Below are positions 24,833-37,203 of a stretch of 64,000 nt of DNA, in pieces. The stretch covers positions 66,450,992 through 66,514,991 of the forward strand of contig NC_079498.1 of assembly GCF_030052815.1 (NCBI RefSeq), in the 5' to 3' direction. The translations under genes and the position numbers were made by a program. The DNA comes from Hevea brasiliensis. Its lineage: Eukaryota; Streptophyta; Magnoliopsida; Malpighiales; Euphorbiaceae. The notes below the pieces were generated by a model. The model had not been told where the DNA came from. It saw only the letters and a list, made by a program, of their open reading frames with translations, and searched no databases. How positions within the stretch are numbered: position 1 is the first letter of the stretch; each line of letters begins with the position of its first letter.

Positions 24833-27800
24833 TGTAATGACCCAAGCTAGAAGCTATTAGCTACGTTAGAGATTGGATCAGCTTAAAGTTGCCAGAATCC
24901 GTAGCAAGCCTAAAGCCTGTGAACATACCTTTAATATTTTCACTATCAACACTCAAACATATAACAAACCATTACACTTTAGTCTTTTCATCCATACATA
25001 AACATCTTTAACATAAAAGTGGTTCATAAATTGAACCTTAACATACTTAAGCACTAAAGCATAATGGTTTAACGTATACACTTTCAAAAGCATTAACAAA
25101 ATCATAAATATCAACATCATACTTAAAATATTAAATATCTTTAATTGTTTCTACAATTATCAGTATAGTACTATTCATTCATATTTTACACGTCCATCTA
25201 CCCGCACACCACTCTCAAAAGCATTAATATAATCAGAAATATCAACATCATACTTAAAATATTACATAACTCCAGTTCTTTCCATAATTACCAACATAGT
25301 ACTATCCATTCACATTTTACATGTCTGTCTACTCATACACCATACATAAAGAAAAGTGCTAAAACTATCTCTGATGACCTCTCTTCAAAGAACTCTTCTA
25401 ATCATGCAAACCAGCATCTAAGGGTTAGGGGAAAGGGGTAAGCTTAAATAAGCTCAGTGAATAAACTAACCATTATTAATTATATCATTCACTTCATACA
25501 CATGCAATGCATCATTCGAATAGATTTCCATATCATAAACATTTTATGTAAGATGGACTTATCACCAGTAAATCCCCAAATCCAATATGCTCAGCTCATA
25601 AGAGGCTCCTAGGACTTTCACTTAAAACATAACATGTGTCATGCACCTGAGGCAACTTAGAGATCTTCCCTGACAAGTCATCGTAAAGATCTCCCCATGG
25701 GATTAACTTATGGATCTATAACATATATAACATAACATAACCATAAATATGGGAGGAGTCAGTGGGTCATCCATAATCCATCATGTAACAATAGCAAATA
25801 TGCAATTATGCAACATATTCATATTTTAGATATATACAACCTAAATAAAATATGATATAATGCATGAGGATGATCATAAATTAAATTTAAAAAGTTTATA
25901 TTTTTTAAAGATTAGAATTACTCATCTCTTATTGCCTATCAACCATCTAACTCAAATAGTAGCTATCTTCAGATCCTTAACTTCCTGAGTTCCTTAAGCT
26001 TGATTCTATAAAATTGGATCTTAGAAAGTTATACAGGGCTCTAAAACTCTATATACATAATAAACATCTTATTTTAGGCCCTTAAGGACCATGAACTTAG
26101 GTTTTAGAGCCTTGGAATCGAAGAAGAAATAAAATAGGCAAAACTTGGTTTGGCTGCCAAAGTCTTAAGCTTCAGCTACCGAACCTTAAAACATCAGGTG
26201 CCCATTTTAGGCAGTAGCCACTGCGGCTACCCAAGTCTAGGACTTCAACTACTGAACTTAGAAATTTTCTAGATTTTTCGAGAAACTATCTGCTTCGGCT
26301 GCTGAACCTATGGTTTTCAATAGCCAAACCTGGAAATTTTCAGAATTTCCTAGTCAAAAATCTGTAAAATGTTTCTCCCTTCAACACCTAAACTCACTCT
26401 AAAGTTCCCAAACTCATGCCTAACACATAAACACATCTTTAGGGTCTAAAACAACTTGAAAACATGCTTAATTCTGATATACATTAACCAAAAAATCAAA
26501 TCCTAAGTTTTTCCCAAACCCAACATAACGTATATGAGGATTTTCTCAAATCCATCAAAGGGAACTAGCCATTTAAGGCCCAAAACACTTAAACATGGCT
26601 AAACCAATAATAAAAACCTATAATTTCAACATAAATCACAAAACCCTAACCCTAAAATGCATAAACTTCCCAAAACTCATCTTAAAAACAACATTACATG
26701 AAATAGAAGTTGTAAAAACCTAATCCCTCATTAACTTTCTTAGATCTACCTATTAGATCAAGAAGAAAAGAATGAGTCCTCTTTTCTTAGAGCTTGGAGG
26801 TGAGAGAATTAAAGCCCTAAAGCTTAAATCTATTCTCCCAAACTTCTAAATGGAAGAATCTACCTCCAGATCTTAAAAAATCTAAGGAAATCTCTTCAAA
26901 GAGTTCTTTATAGGCTCCAGCAGTTGAAAGAGAGAGAGAGACGAAGAGAAAAACTCAAGTGTTTTGATAAAAATATGAGATTTAATTCCTTTCATACCCT
27001 TGTTAGTCGAGGGACTTTTAGCTACCGAAAGCATGTCGAAGTCCATTTTATCCTAAAAGGGTATTTGAACAAGAAAAGGGACTTCGGCTGCGAAAGTCCA
27101 TTTGCCAAAAACACATAGTTAAAAACTTTTTAGAAAAATAATACCTTTAAAACATTTTCATTTTTAAAGGCATTTTAAACACTTCAAACACACATACATA
27201 AACATAATTTCACATCTTACTATCACTTTCTTATTAGTGAAGTTTTAATTTTTAGCATAATTGTAACATCCTCACTTTAGCTAGTCCGTACAGTCTACTG
27301 TTCTGGTGACTAATGTCGGTCCGGGCAGTTAGAATGTTTGAAATTATAAATAGACTAGAGTGAGGAGTTATAAAAAAAAAAAAACTAAATATTGCTCATA
27401 AAAATCAAGGAAAAATTTTTAGAAATGAAATACACTAAGGTTAAACGAGCCGAAACCCCAGAGATGAGTAACCCGAAGGGGAAGTGACGGTGAAGGCCGT
27501 TAGCAACCCTAGACCCAGGGAAAAAATTATAAAATAATTATTAGGACTCCAGAGAAGGGTCATTGAGGTTCTTATGGCATTAGAATTCTAAGGAAATACT
27601 TAGAAAAATTTTTCTATCGGTATACACAATTTTGGCCCGTTAAGCCAAACGGAGGGCATTTTGGTCATTTTGTCTTCAGAGATAATTTTTTTGCGAACTT
27701 GTCCAGTTAAATAAAAAATTTATATAACATAAAATATGAATAAATTTTGTTAAAAATTTAATTGAAATTAAATAGACAAGAAATGGAGAGAAAATGAAAG

Positions 27801-30405
27801 AAAATGGAATTATGACATCATCATGATGTCATTAAAATTCTCCCAACCAATCCAATGTTGACACATGGCATAATCTTACTTAGAAGAGACAAAATGGGCT
27901 GAAAAATGAAAAAAAAAATCAGAACTCTCTCCATTCTCTTCTTCTTTGCCGTCACCCCTCCTTCCATAACCACCATTAACAAGCTTTTGAAAGTTTGATT
28001 TCTCTAACTTTTACCCACCAAAACCCTAACCTAGCAATACAAAAAAGTGTTCTTACATCTTGGCAAGTCTTTTGAGAGCAAAAAGGAAAGGAAAACAAGA
28101 ACTCAAGCAAGTAGGAGATCTCACTCCATTAGAGGTTTGTGACCTAACTTTGAATTTCACTTTAAATTCATGTTAAGGACTTTGAATGAGTATAAATTAC
28201 AAAGAAAAATTGTTGAATACCATTTGTATGCCAACCCATAATTTTGGTAGCCTTGGTTAGGGTGAGATGGTGATGATTTTTGTGGAGCTAAAATGGTAGT
28301 GTGGCTGCCCTCAATATGTATCTCTTAAGTGGATTGATAAAATACAATGATAATGCATGATTTGTAAGGTATGAGTTAGGGTTTGGGATGAAAAATGAGA
28401 CTTTGATTATGTGATAATGGAAGTAGGTTTTAATGGTCAATTAGTGACCATTTGGTTCTGTTTAAATCAAAAATGAAGTGAATTGTGTAGTGGGATTGGA
28501 GTTTGGTGTGGCTGCCCTTGGTGACCTGCAGGACTGGGCATGAGTCCAACAAGTTTGGGCAGTAATAACTTGAATTGTAGAAGTTCAATTGGTGCAAGGA
28601 CAATTGGACATGAAACTAGATACATAATGGCACAACTTTGGTGAAGAAACCATGCCCATAAAACCAAACTAAGTTGACCAAAAGTTTGCCCTAATCCAGG
28701 TGACCTGCATTCTACTTGGGCAAAATTACCAAATGAACAGTATTTAGTCATTTTGCCATAACTCAGTGTAGAAATGTCCAATTGACCTGAAATTTTACCA
28801 GCAATAAGCTAAGATATAGACCAACAACTTTTATGAAGAAACCTAACCCAAATTATCACCAGAACATATTCAAAAAGTGAGTAGCAATCACTATTCCATG
28901 TACTATAGAATTAGTCAGTCCAGAAATTCTGGAAAAATTTTAATCCGGCCAGTTGTGATTTTTGGGCCATAACTTGAGCTACAAAACTCCAAATGGAGTG
29001 ATTCAAAAAAAAATGCAACTAGACAAAATAAGGAACAACTTTCATGTTGATCATTTTGCCAAATTCCTGCTGCAAAAATGACTAATGGAACAGTAAAGAC
29101 AAAGCATGAAAACTAAAAATTCTGTCCAATTAACATTAAGTTTAGAAATGGTATTGGCAATCAATACCAACAAATTTAGAATGTAAAATGTGGTATGTTG
29201 GGAGTATTAAAACCAATGTACCTATTGCCTATGCAAAAGTCAACATTTTTGTTGACTAATGAATAGAATAGTAACACTAAAACTTGAATTTCAAAAATTG
29301 TGAAACTTAAAAGTGTAAAATGCCCTACTATACCTAGCAAGATTGGTTTGGATAGGTTGGCATGCCAATAGGGTTCTGTTAGCAGTACTACATATGGCTT
29401 CATGCCATTCTGTGTTTCATGGCTTTCCATGCCATTCTGTGACATAATAGCCTTTGGCTATGTTATTTGAGTTGTTACACTCGAGTTTTATCGCCGATGA
29501 TTATTACAGCTTATTAGTTGTTCTGTTACACACCGGGAGACACAATGTGACCGATGGTATGATGGTCCGAGGTACTTAGTACCCAGTGCCAGTTTACCCG
29601 TTTATCCAGTCCAGTCAATTAGTATGAATTACTCGGACAATGATAATAAACCTTACAAAATTTTAAATGAATAATACTGCAAATAATATCAGAAATTAAG
29701 TCTACCCAAAAAAATGTAAACACACATTCTGCATACTTATTTTTATTATATTTTATTTTATTTTATATTGTCACCACTAAGCAGAATTGCTTAGCTCGTC
29801 ACTTTTGCCATGCGCAGGTACTGGAGACCTAGCTGGGAAGCCCAGCAGACATCAGACAGGGTGAGCCTTCAGAGCTGCATCCGGAGTCCAGAGTCACCTT
29901 ACCTCTGCAGTGCATATGGTAGGACATTAGGATTTTGAGTAGCATTTTGTATTTTGTATTTTGTATTAGTTTTTGGATTGTAACTATAAACTCTTGAAAT
30001 TATTGGATGATGTAAATATATGAAATTTCATATTATTGAAATTTTTTGTATATTATATTGAGAAATATTTATGAATGTGCTTCTAGTAATGAAGTGAAAG
30101 GAAAAATTTCTGAAAATAGTGTTGTGATTTGAGATTGACTTGAAATGTGTATAATGGAGTTTGGATTTGGAAATTATATTGGAAGTGTTTTTAAACAGGT
30201 TCAGAAGAACTGTTTTTCCAATTTACAACCAACACTCTGCCGGATTTTCTACAAAAATTTCGAAAAAATTCAGATTTATCAAAAATTGAAAATAAATGAA
30301 TTAAAAGGGATAAATTGTAATTGAAACATGAATTTGTGCTCTGGCACACTGAGTGGCATATCTTGCTCGGCTACACTGTAGACAGGTAAAGGGTGTCACA
30401 ATAAT
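24833..30405 (-). mobile_element. Family-D LTR-like repeat, copy 2, with nested solo LTR
   Basis: It begins TGTAATGACCC at 24833, inside the second gag knuckle, and resembles copy 1 (20921-21930) for about 1.1 kb. It then continues to about 27256. It includes phrases built on 'ggctgccgaa' (26100-26340 and 27010-27090). A family-B solo LTR sits at 27262-30400. The right boundary of the D repeat is not resolved: it lies between the TSD at 30405 and about 30440, where gag coding resumes. I see no clear TSD. No proteins are encoded. Confidence 0.5.
27262..30400 (+). mobile_element. Solo LTR, family B, TSD ATAAT
   Basis: 3139 bp, beginning TGTAACATCCTC and ending GGGTGTCACA. It is flanked by ATAAT at 27257-27261 and 30401-30405. 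There is no PBS or internal region, so it is a solo LTR left by LTR-LTR recombination. It carries the GTTC-GGTGAC module near 27300, the palindrome TTGGCATGCCAA at 29357-29368, short hairpins to 29465, and the stem-loop at 29777-29794. Confidence 0.92.
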
Positions 30406-32036
30406 ATTCCGTCAATGATAGATATTCTGACATTGAAAAAGGTAGATATTATAAATTATAAGTGTGCTATTAGAAAAATTCATCTTGGGTATGGTAGAAT
30501 GTTTGATTTTTATGATGATGGAATTACTAACCCTCAAGGACCCAAGTACATTTGGGTACCTAAAGTTGGTTAAATTATTTTGCGTAGGTGTGCTTAAAAT
30601 CCTCAAAGCATGAAAGTAAATAATACTTAGATAATGGATATTCAAGGCACATAACTAAAAATTCCAACCTCTTCATTTCTCTTGAGAAGAAGGATGGAGG
30701 TGGGCAAGTAAACTTTGATGACAATGGCAAAGGCAAAATTGCGAGGATAGGTAAGATTGGTAAGGAAAATTGTCCTATCCTTGATAAAGTTCTTTTAGTT
30801 AATGGTTTGAAGCATAATTTTCTTAGTGTTAGTCAATTATGTGATAAAGGTTGTAAAGTTATCTTTGAACTAAAATCTTACTTTATTTCTAGAATGTCCA
30901 ATAATAAAATGATATTTGTTGGTGAAAGAGTCGAAAACATTTATGTTGTTGATTTGCAAGCTATGTCTAACAAAGACATCAAGTGTTTTGTGTTAATTAA
31001 TGATGAATCTTGGACTTAGCATAGAAGGCTTGCACATGCTAGCCTGGAGCTTCTTGGAAATTTGAACAAGGATAACCTAGTTGATGGACTTCTAAAGATC
31101 AAGTTCCAAAAATATAAAGTGTGTAATGCATGCCAAATGGGTAAGCAAGTTAAGAGTTCATCCAAATTAATTCATAAGGTATCAACTTCTAGACCCCTTC
31201 AATTGGTGCATATGGATTTATTTGGTTCTGCTAGAATAGCTAGCTTAAATGGCACACATTACGCATTTGTAATTATTAATGACTACTCTAGGTATACTTA
31301 GGTTACATTTTAATGCTTTTGAAAGATTTTCAAAAAAGGTTCAAAATGAAAAAGGCTTTCTAATTTCTTCTATTAGAAGTGATCATTATAGAGAATTTGA
31401 TAATGAAAGATTTGAAAAATATTATGACTCATTAGGAATCACTCATAATTTTTCATCTCCTAGGACTCCTTAACAAAATGGTCTTGTTGAAAGAAAAAAT
31501 AAAACTCTTTTAGACATGGGGAGAACTATGTTAAATGAATATAATTTGCCTATTTATTTTTAGGCAGAAGCCATCAATATGGCTTGTTATATTTCAAATA
31601 GAGTTTTGATTAGGCCTATTTTAAAGAAAACCACTTTACGAGCTATGGAATGGCAAAAAACCTAAAGTAGGCTATTTTAAAGTATTTGGTTGTAAATGTT
31701 TTATTCTAAATACTAAGGATAATTTGGATAAGTTTGGCTCTAAAATTGATAATGGTATCTTCTTGGGGTATTCTATATCTAGTAAAGCATATAGATTATT
31801 CAATAAGAGAACCTTAGTTGCTAAGGAGTTAATGAATGTTGTATTTGAGAAAGCTAATCCCTTTGGTCCTAGAAAGGATATTTCTTGTGATGATAATGAT
31901 GTTGTAAGTAACTTTGATGAGTTAACCCTTGATGATCCTCAATCTAGTGGAGATCAAGCTTAACTCAAGGAATATCCCTTGAACGCTTTAGAAGATGATA
32001 AGGTTGAACTCCAAAAGCAATAAAGTCAAATAGTTC
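30406..32036 (+). pseudogene. pol: Copia Gag C-terminus, protease region and integrase
   Basis: It starts with the gag tail (...GPKYIWVPKVG near 30540-30570). The degraded protease region follows at about 30600-30800, containing GDNGKGK-like residues. The pre-integrase domain shows HRRLAHA near 31021, then CNACQMGKQ near 31120. The integrase core has D in QLVHMDLFG (about 31205), D in IRSDHYREF (about 31370) and E in NGLVERKN (about 31480). The catalytic D-D-E set is therefore still visible although several stops and two frameshifts (near 31300 and 31500-31720) break it. The segment ends with the post-core region at about 31960 and is cut at 32036 by the solo LTR. Confidence 0.85.
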
Positions 32037-35000
32037 TGTAACATCCTCCTGGTAGCAATTCCGTACATCTTACTGTTCCGGTGACCGGTGTCGGTCCGGA
32101 CAGCTAGAACGTCCGGAAAAATAATTAAATTTAAGTGAGGGACCATAATTAACTCAAATATTAATGAGAAAAATTTAGTAAAAATTTTAGAAATAAAATA
32201 CAGTTAAGTTAAAAGAGCCGGTGCCCAAGCGATGGGTAACCAGAGGTAAGTTGCGGTTCTCGCAACGAGGAGCCCTAGACCCGGGGGAAAAATCATAAAA
32301 TAATTTTTGGGACTCCAGAGAAGGGTTATTGAGGTTCCTATGGCATTAGAATGCCAAGAAAATATTTAGAAAAATTTTTCAATCGGTACAGCCAATTTTG
32401 ACCCGTTAAGCCAAACGGAGGGCATTTTGGTCATTTCGCTTTCCGAGGTGATTTTTGGCCGACTTGTCCAGTTGAGTAAATAATTAATATAACATAAAAT
32501 ATGAATAAACATTACTAGAAATCAAATTGAAAATGATTAGTGGAGGAAAGGAAAGAAAATGAAGAAAAAGCTCAATTATGACATCTTGATGATGTCATTT
32601 ACAAATTGTGACCAATCACAAATAAGCTACCATTTGACTAAACTATTAAAAGACATAAATGAAGACCAAAATAACACAAATTACAGCAGCCATTCTTCTT
32701 CTTCTTCTTACCCAAAACGTGACTCTTCCCATCTCCCTCCATTGATGAGCTTGGCAAGCTCATGAAACCCTAAACTCCCACCATATTTCCTTGAGTTCCC
32801 AACACTAAATTTTACCCTAGAACCTTGCTTAATATTTTGGGAGCTAAAATAGGAGAAGAAATTGAAGTTTTGGGTTGGCTTGGATTTAAGCTACAAGAGG
32901 TTAGTGCACTATATATCAAAAACTCTTTAATTTCATGCATAGGAACTTGAATTTAGCAAGAATTTGTAAATTAAGTGGATGAAATTTATGTATATGTACT
33001 CCATAAATTTCGGCTGCCCTAGGGAGAAATAGGATTGAGTGTTTTTGAATGGACTTGGAATGAATTAGAAACCATGAATAAAGTATATAAACATAAGGAA
33101 ATGAGTTAGTTAGTCAACTAGGGTAACTTGTACAAAATCTTGAATTTGAGCTAGGGTTTTGGGAGTAAAGTGTGGACTTGGATTATGAATTGATTAGAGA
33201 ACATTTTAATAGTCAATTAGTGACCATTTTAGGTAGATTGACCAATAAATGGACTGAAAAATGAGATTGCAAAGTGAGGTTGCAAACTGCCCTAGGATAG
33301 CAGCATAGGGACTGAGAATTCAGTCCCTTTGCACTGCCATAACTTGGGCTGTGCTAGTCCAATTGGTGTTTGGCCAATTGGACATGAAACTAGGCTTATA
33401 ATGGCACATTTTTGCTGAAGAAACCATACCCAAAAGAGCAAAGCAAGAGGACCAAAACTTGGCCCCAATCCGGATACCCTGAAACAGCCTCTGCAGAATT
33501 GACTAAATGAACAGTAACTGTTCATTTGGCCATAACTCACTGTATATTTGGTCAATTGGCCTGAAATTTTTACAGCAACAAGTTAAGACATAGAAAAACA
33601 ACTTTCATGAAGGAACCTACCCCAAATTATGGCCAGAACCCATTCAACCAAGTGACTCAAGTTACTGTTCATGCACTATAGATATGGTAAATTTCTGCAG
33701 AATGCATATCCGGACAGCTTGGGTTTTTGAGCCATATCTGGAGCTACAAAACTCCAAATGGAGTGATTCAAAAAAGGAAATTCAACTAGACAAAATAAGG
33801 AACAACTTTCATGTTTTACATTTCTTCAAATTTCAACAGTAACAGTGTCCAATGGAACAGTGAAGTTGACTCACCAAAACTGAAAAATCTACTCCTTTGG
33901 TTTAATGCTTGGAAATGGTATTAACACTTAATGCCAACAAGTTTTAAACACCAAATGTGGTATGTTGGGAGTGCCAAAGTCAATGTACACATTTTTATTC
34001 TAAAAGTCAACATTTTTGTTGACCAATGAGGTGAATAGTGACACCAAAACCAAAAAAATTGGCAATTTTGCCAAAATAACCTAAACTTTGAGAAAGTGAC
34101 CAAAACTAACAAGTTTTGAATTCAAAATGTGGTATGTTGGGAGTATTAAAACCAATGTACCTATTGTTTATGCAAAAGTCAACATTTTAGTTGACTAATG
34201 AAATGAATAGTGACATGAAAACTTGAAATTCAAAAATTGTGAAACTTAAAAATGCAAAATGCCCTAGTAGGCCTAATGTGATTGGTTTGGATAGTTTGGC
34301 ATGCCAATAGGGTATTGTTTTAGCAGTACTGCGAAAGGAAAGGCTTTATGCCTGTATTCATGGCTTTATGCCCGTATCCATGGATTTTATGCCCGTATTC
34401 ATGGCTTTTATGCCAATTATGTGATATCATGGCTTTTTAGCCATCTTGATACGTGGTTGACGTTCTGCGTCCCATGGTATGACGGCCCGAGGCACCGCGG
34501 TGTCCAGTGCCAACGACCCGTTATCTAGTCCAGTCGTCCAGTATAGGTTACTTGGGCATGGAAAAGTATAACTGTGATTGAACTGATCATTAAAGAAAAT
34601 ACGAAAATTAAGTATCAGGAATGATTACCAAAAATACAAAGAAGCTCAAGATCATGAAGAAAATAATTAACGAAATGCATGAAGAAGTTAATATCATAAA
34701 ACATGAATAGCCCTCGACTAAACAATAAGTTAGTAATTATTCATTTATTATGAACACAATAGCAAGGAAATTATTATCTTTATTTGCATATTATATTTTC
34801 TTGTATTATTGGCACCACTAAGCTTTATGCTTAGCGCGTCGCTTTTGCAACGCTTAGGTACTGAAGATTTGAACAGAGGGCCCAGTAGACCACAGATTCG
34901 GTAAGGCAGTTCACAGTTCTGCATAGCGTCCGTGTCACCTCACAGACTACAGTGCATTGGTAGGACACTAGGTCCCATTTTGTATTTTGAGATTTTTTGC

Positions 35001-35556
35001 AAATTTGGTACTTAAACTCTTATTTTATCATATGTATTTGAACAAATGTAATATAATTTTGTATTAATGTAAGTACTTGTAATTTGTGATTATAAATCAC
35101 ATGTGAGAATTTATTTATGATTTGAGTCTAATGATGATGTGAAATGACAAATAGAGGAATCGTTAAGAAATTGCTGTAACTTGATGTGATACAAAATGTG
35201 AATTGTATATGAGTACCATGAGATGAATGATTGAGAAATAAATGAAATTGCTGAAATTATTCTGAGACTTTGTTGATAATTGGAGTTGGGATTGATTAAA
35301 TATGATCATAGGAAGTGTTTTTCACAGGTTCCGAAGAACTGTTTTCTCCATTTTTAGCCAGTACTCTGCCGGATTTTCTATAAAATTCTCGGAACCTCAA
35401 ATAAATTATAATTTCGATAAATGGCTTAAATAAATTATATTTCACAAGTTATATTCAAAAGGAAGAATAAAAATGAATTAAGATAAAATAGAGTGCTCGG
35501 CACACTGAGTGGCATAACTTGCTCGGCTACACTGTAGTCGGGTAAGGGGTGTCACA
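32037..35556 (+). mobile_element. Solo LTR, family B, TSD AGTTC
   Basis: 3520 bp, from TGTAACATCCTCC to GGGGTGTCACA, flanked by AGTTC at 32032-32036 and 35557-35561. It is inserted between the integrase and RT parts of the copia pol. It has the module GTTCCGGTGACCGGTGTCGG near 32077, the palindrome at 34296-34307, an expanded run of GGC..GCC hairpins at 34322-34446, and the two stem-loops at 34818-34853. The open frame at 34301-34528 is a by-product of the hairpin repeats. Confidence 0.93.
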
Positions 35557-35561
35557 AGTTC

Positions 35562-37203
35562 CATATTAAAGAGTTTAACAAGACTTGTCTAAGGATTGGA
35601 CCTTCAAGAAGAATCATCCTAAGGATCAAATCATTAGTGAATCATTAAAAAAGGTAACAACTAGATCCTCTTTAAACATATTTATAATAATCTTGCGTTC
35701 ATTTCACAAATAGAACCTAAGTCCAAAAATGAGGCCATTAGGGATGAAGGTTGGGTACATGCCATGCAATAAGAACTCAACTAATTTAAAAGGAAAAATG
35801 TTTGGACCTTAGTTTCTAGGCCCAATAACCATCCATCCATAGGCACTAAATGGATGTTTAGAAATAAGCTTGATGAAGATGGCAATGTAACTAGGAATAA
35901 AGTTAGATTTACCAAGAGAAGGGCATTGACTATGATGAAACCTTTGCCCCCATAGCTAGATTAATGGCCATTAAAATTTGCACATGCATCATACATGAAT
36001 TTAAAATTTTTCAAATGGATGTGAAAAGTGCTTGTTTTATTGATGAAGATGTATATGTTGAGCAACCTTCCAGTTTTCAAAATCATGAGTTTTCAAATCA
36101 TGTTTTTAAATTAACTAAAGCCTTGTATGGTTTGAAACAAGCTCTTAGAGCTTGGTATGAGAGGCTTAGTTACTTTCTTTTACAAAATGGTTTTTCAAAA
36201 GGAAAGGTGGACACAACTCTTTTCATTAAAAATCATGAAAAAGATATCCTTATAATGCAAATATATATTGATGATATTATATTTGGTGCTACTAATGAGT
36301 ATTTGTGTGAATAATTTTTAACACCATAAAGAGTGAATTTGAGATGAGCATGATGGGAGAACTGAAATTCTTCCTTGCTTCAAATCAAACAAGTTAAGGA
36401 TGACATTTTCATCTACCAAGCCAAGTACACCAAAGAGTTGATCAAGAGGTTTGGGATGGAGAATAGCAAGCAAAGTAAAACTCCAATAAACACAAACACC
36501 AAGCTTGACAATGATGAAAAAGGAAAGCTAGTTGATGAAAAGTTTTGTAGAGATATGATTAAAAGTCTTTTATGCCTTATTACTAGTATACCGGATATTA
36601 CATTTTTTGTATGTTTGTGTGCACATTTTCAATCATGCCCTAAAAAGTCTCATTAGCATGCTGTTAAATGTATTCTTAAATACTTAGTGGAACGTTGCAT
36701 AGAAATGCATCATTTGATTTGTGCTTCTACTCGAATGTCAACTTTATCAAAAGCATCCTTGATAGGAAGAGTACCTCAGGTACTTATCAACTCTTAGGAC
36801 ATTCTTTAGTTTCTTAGTGTAGCAAGAAACAAAACTTGGTTGCACTTTCAACCGTGAAACCAAATATGTGACTGCTAGTCTTTGTTATAGCCAAGTTCTT
36901 TAGATTAAGCAATAATTAAGAGACTTAAAAGTCTCTCTTGATCACATTTCTATAAAATGTGATAATTCAAGTGTAATTAATTTGACCAAGAACCTCATTC
37001 AATATTCTAGAACTAAGCATATTGACATTAATATTAACATTAGAAATCATTTCATTCGTGATTATGTGCTAAATGGTGGTATTGTTCTTGAGTTTGTTAA
37101 TACAAACAACCAGCTTATTGATATCTTCACTAAACTCTTGTGTGAAGAGAGACTTAATTTTATTAAAAGAGAGTTGGGTATGCTTGATAGTCATGATGCT
37201 TAA
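35562..37203 (+). pseudogene. pol: Copia reverse transcriptase and RNase H
   Basis: RT spans about 35740-36650, with N-terminal motifs (WTLV, TKWMFRNK near 35850), FQMDVKSACF near 36010, LYGLKQALRAWYERL near 36125, and an intact catalytic YIDD at about 36262-36280. RNase H and the C-terminus span about 36660-37203, with RTKHIDIN near 37010 and DIFTK near 37120. Several frames are needed because of stops and indels near 35930, 36312 and 36655. With the preceding segment this gives the integrase-before-RT order that defines Ty1/copia. Confidence 0.9.

Noticed and set aside
26640..26660. 'aaaccctaaccctaaa', telomere-like
   Set aside because: There are only two units, within family D. This is too short for an interstitial telomeric repeat.
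28467..28781. Minus-strand ORF, with similar ones at 33292-33555 and 49157-49384
   Set aside because: The resemblance among them reflects homologous LTR sequence. They lie antisense in solo LTRs with no start context or domain.
34301..34528. 75-codon frame with repeated YARIHGF
   Set aside because: The repeats come from the small hairpin units of the LTR.
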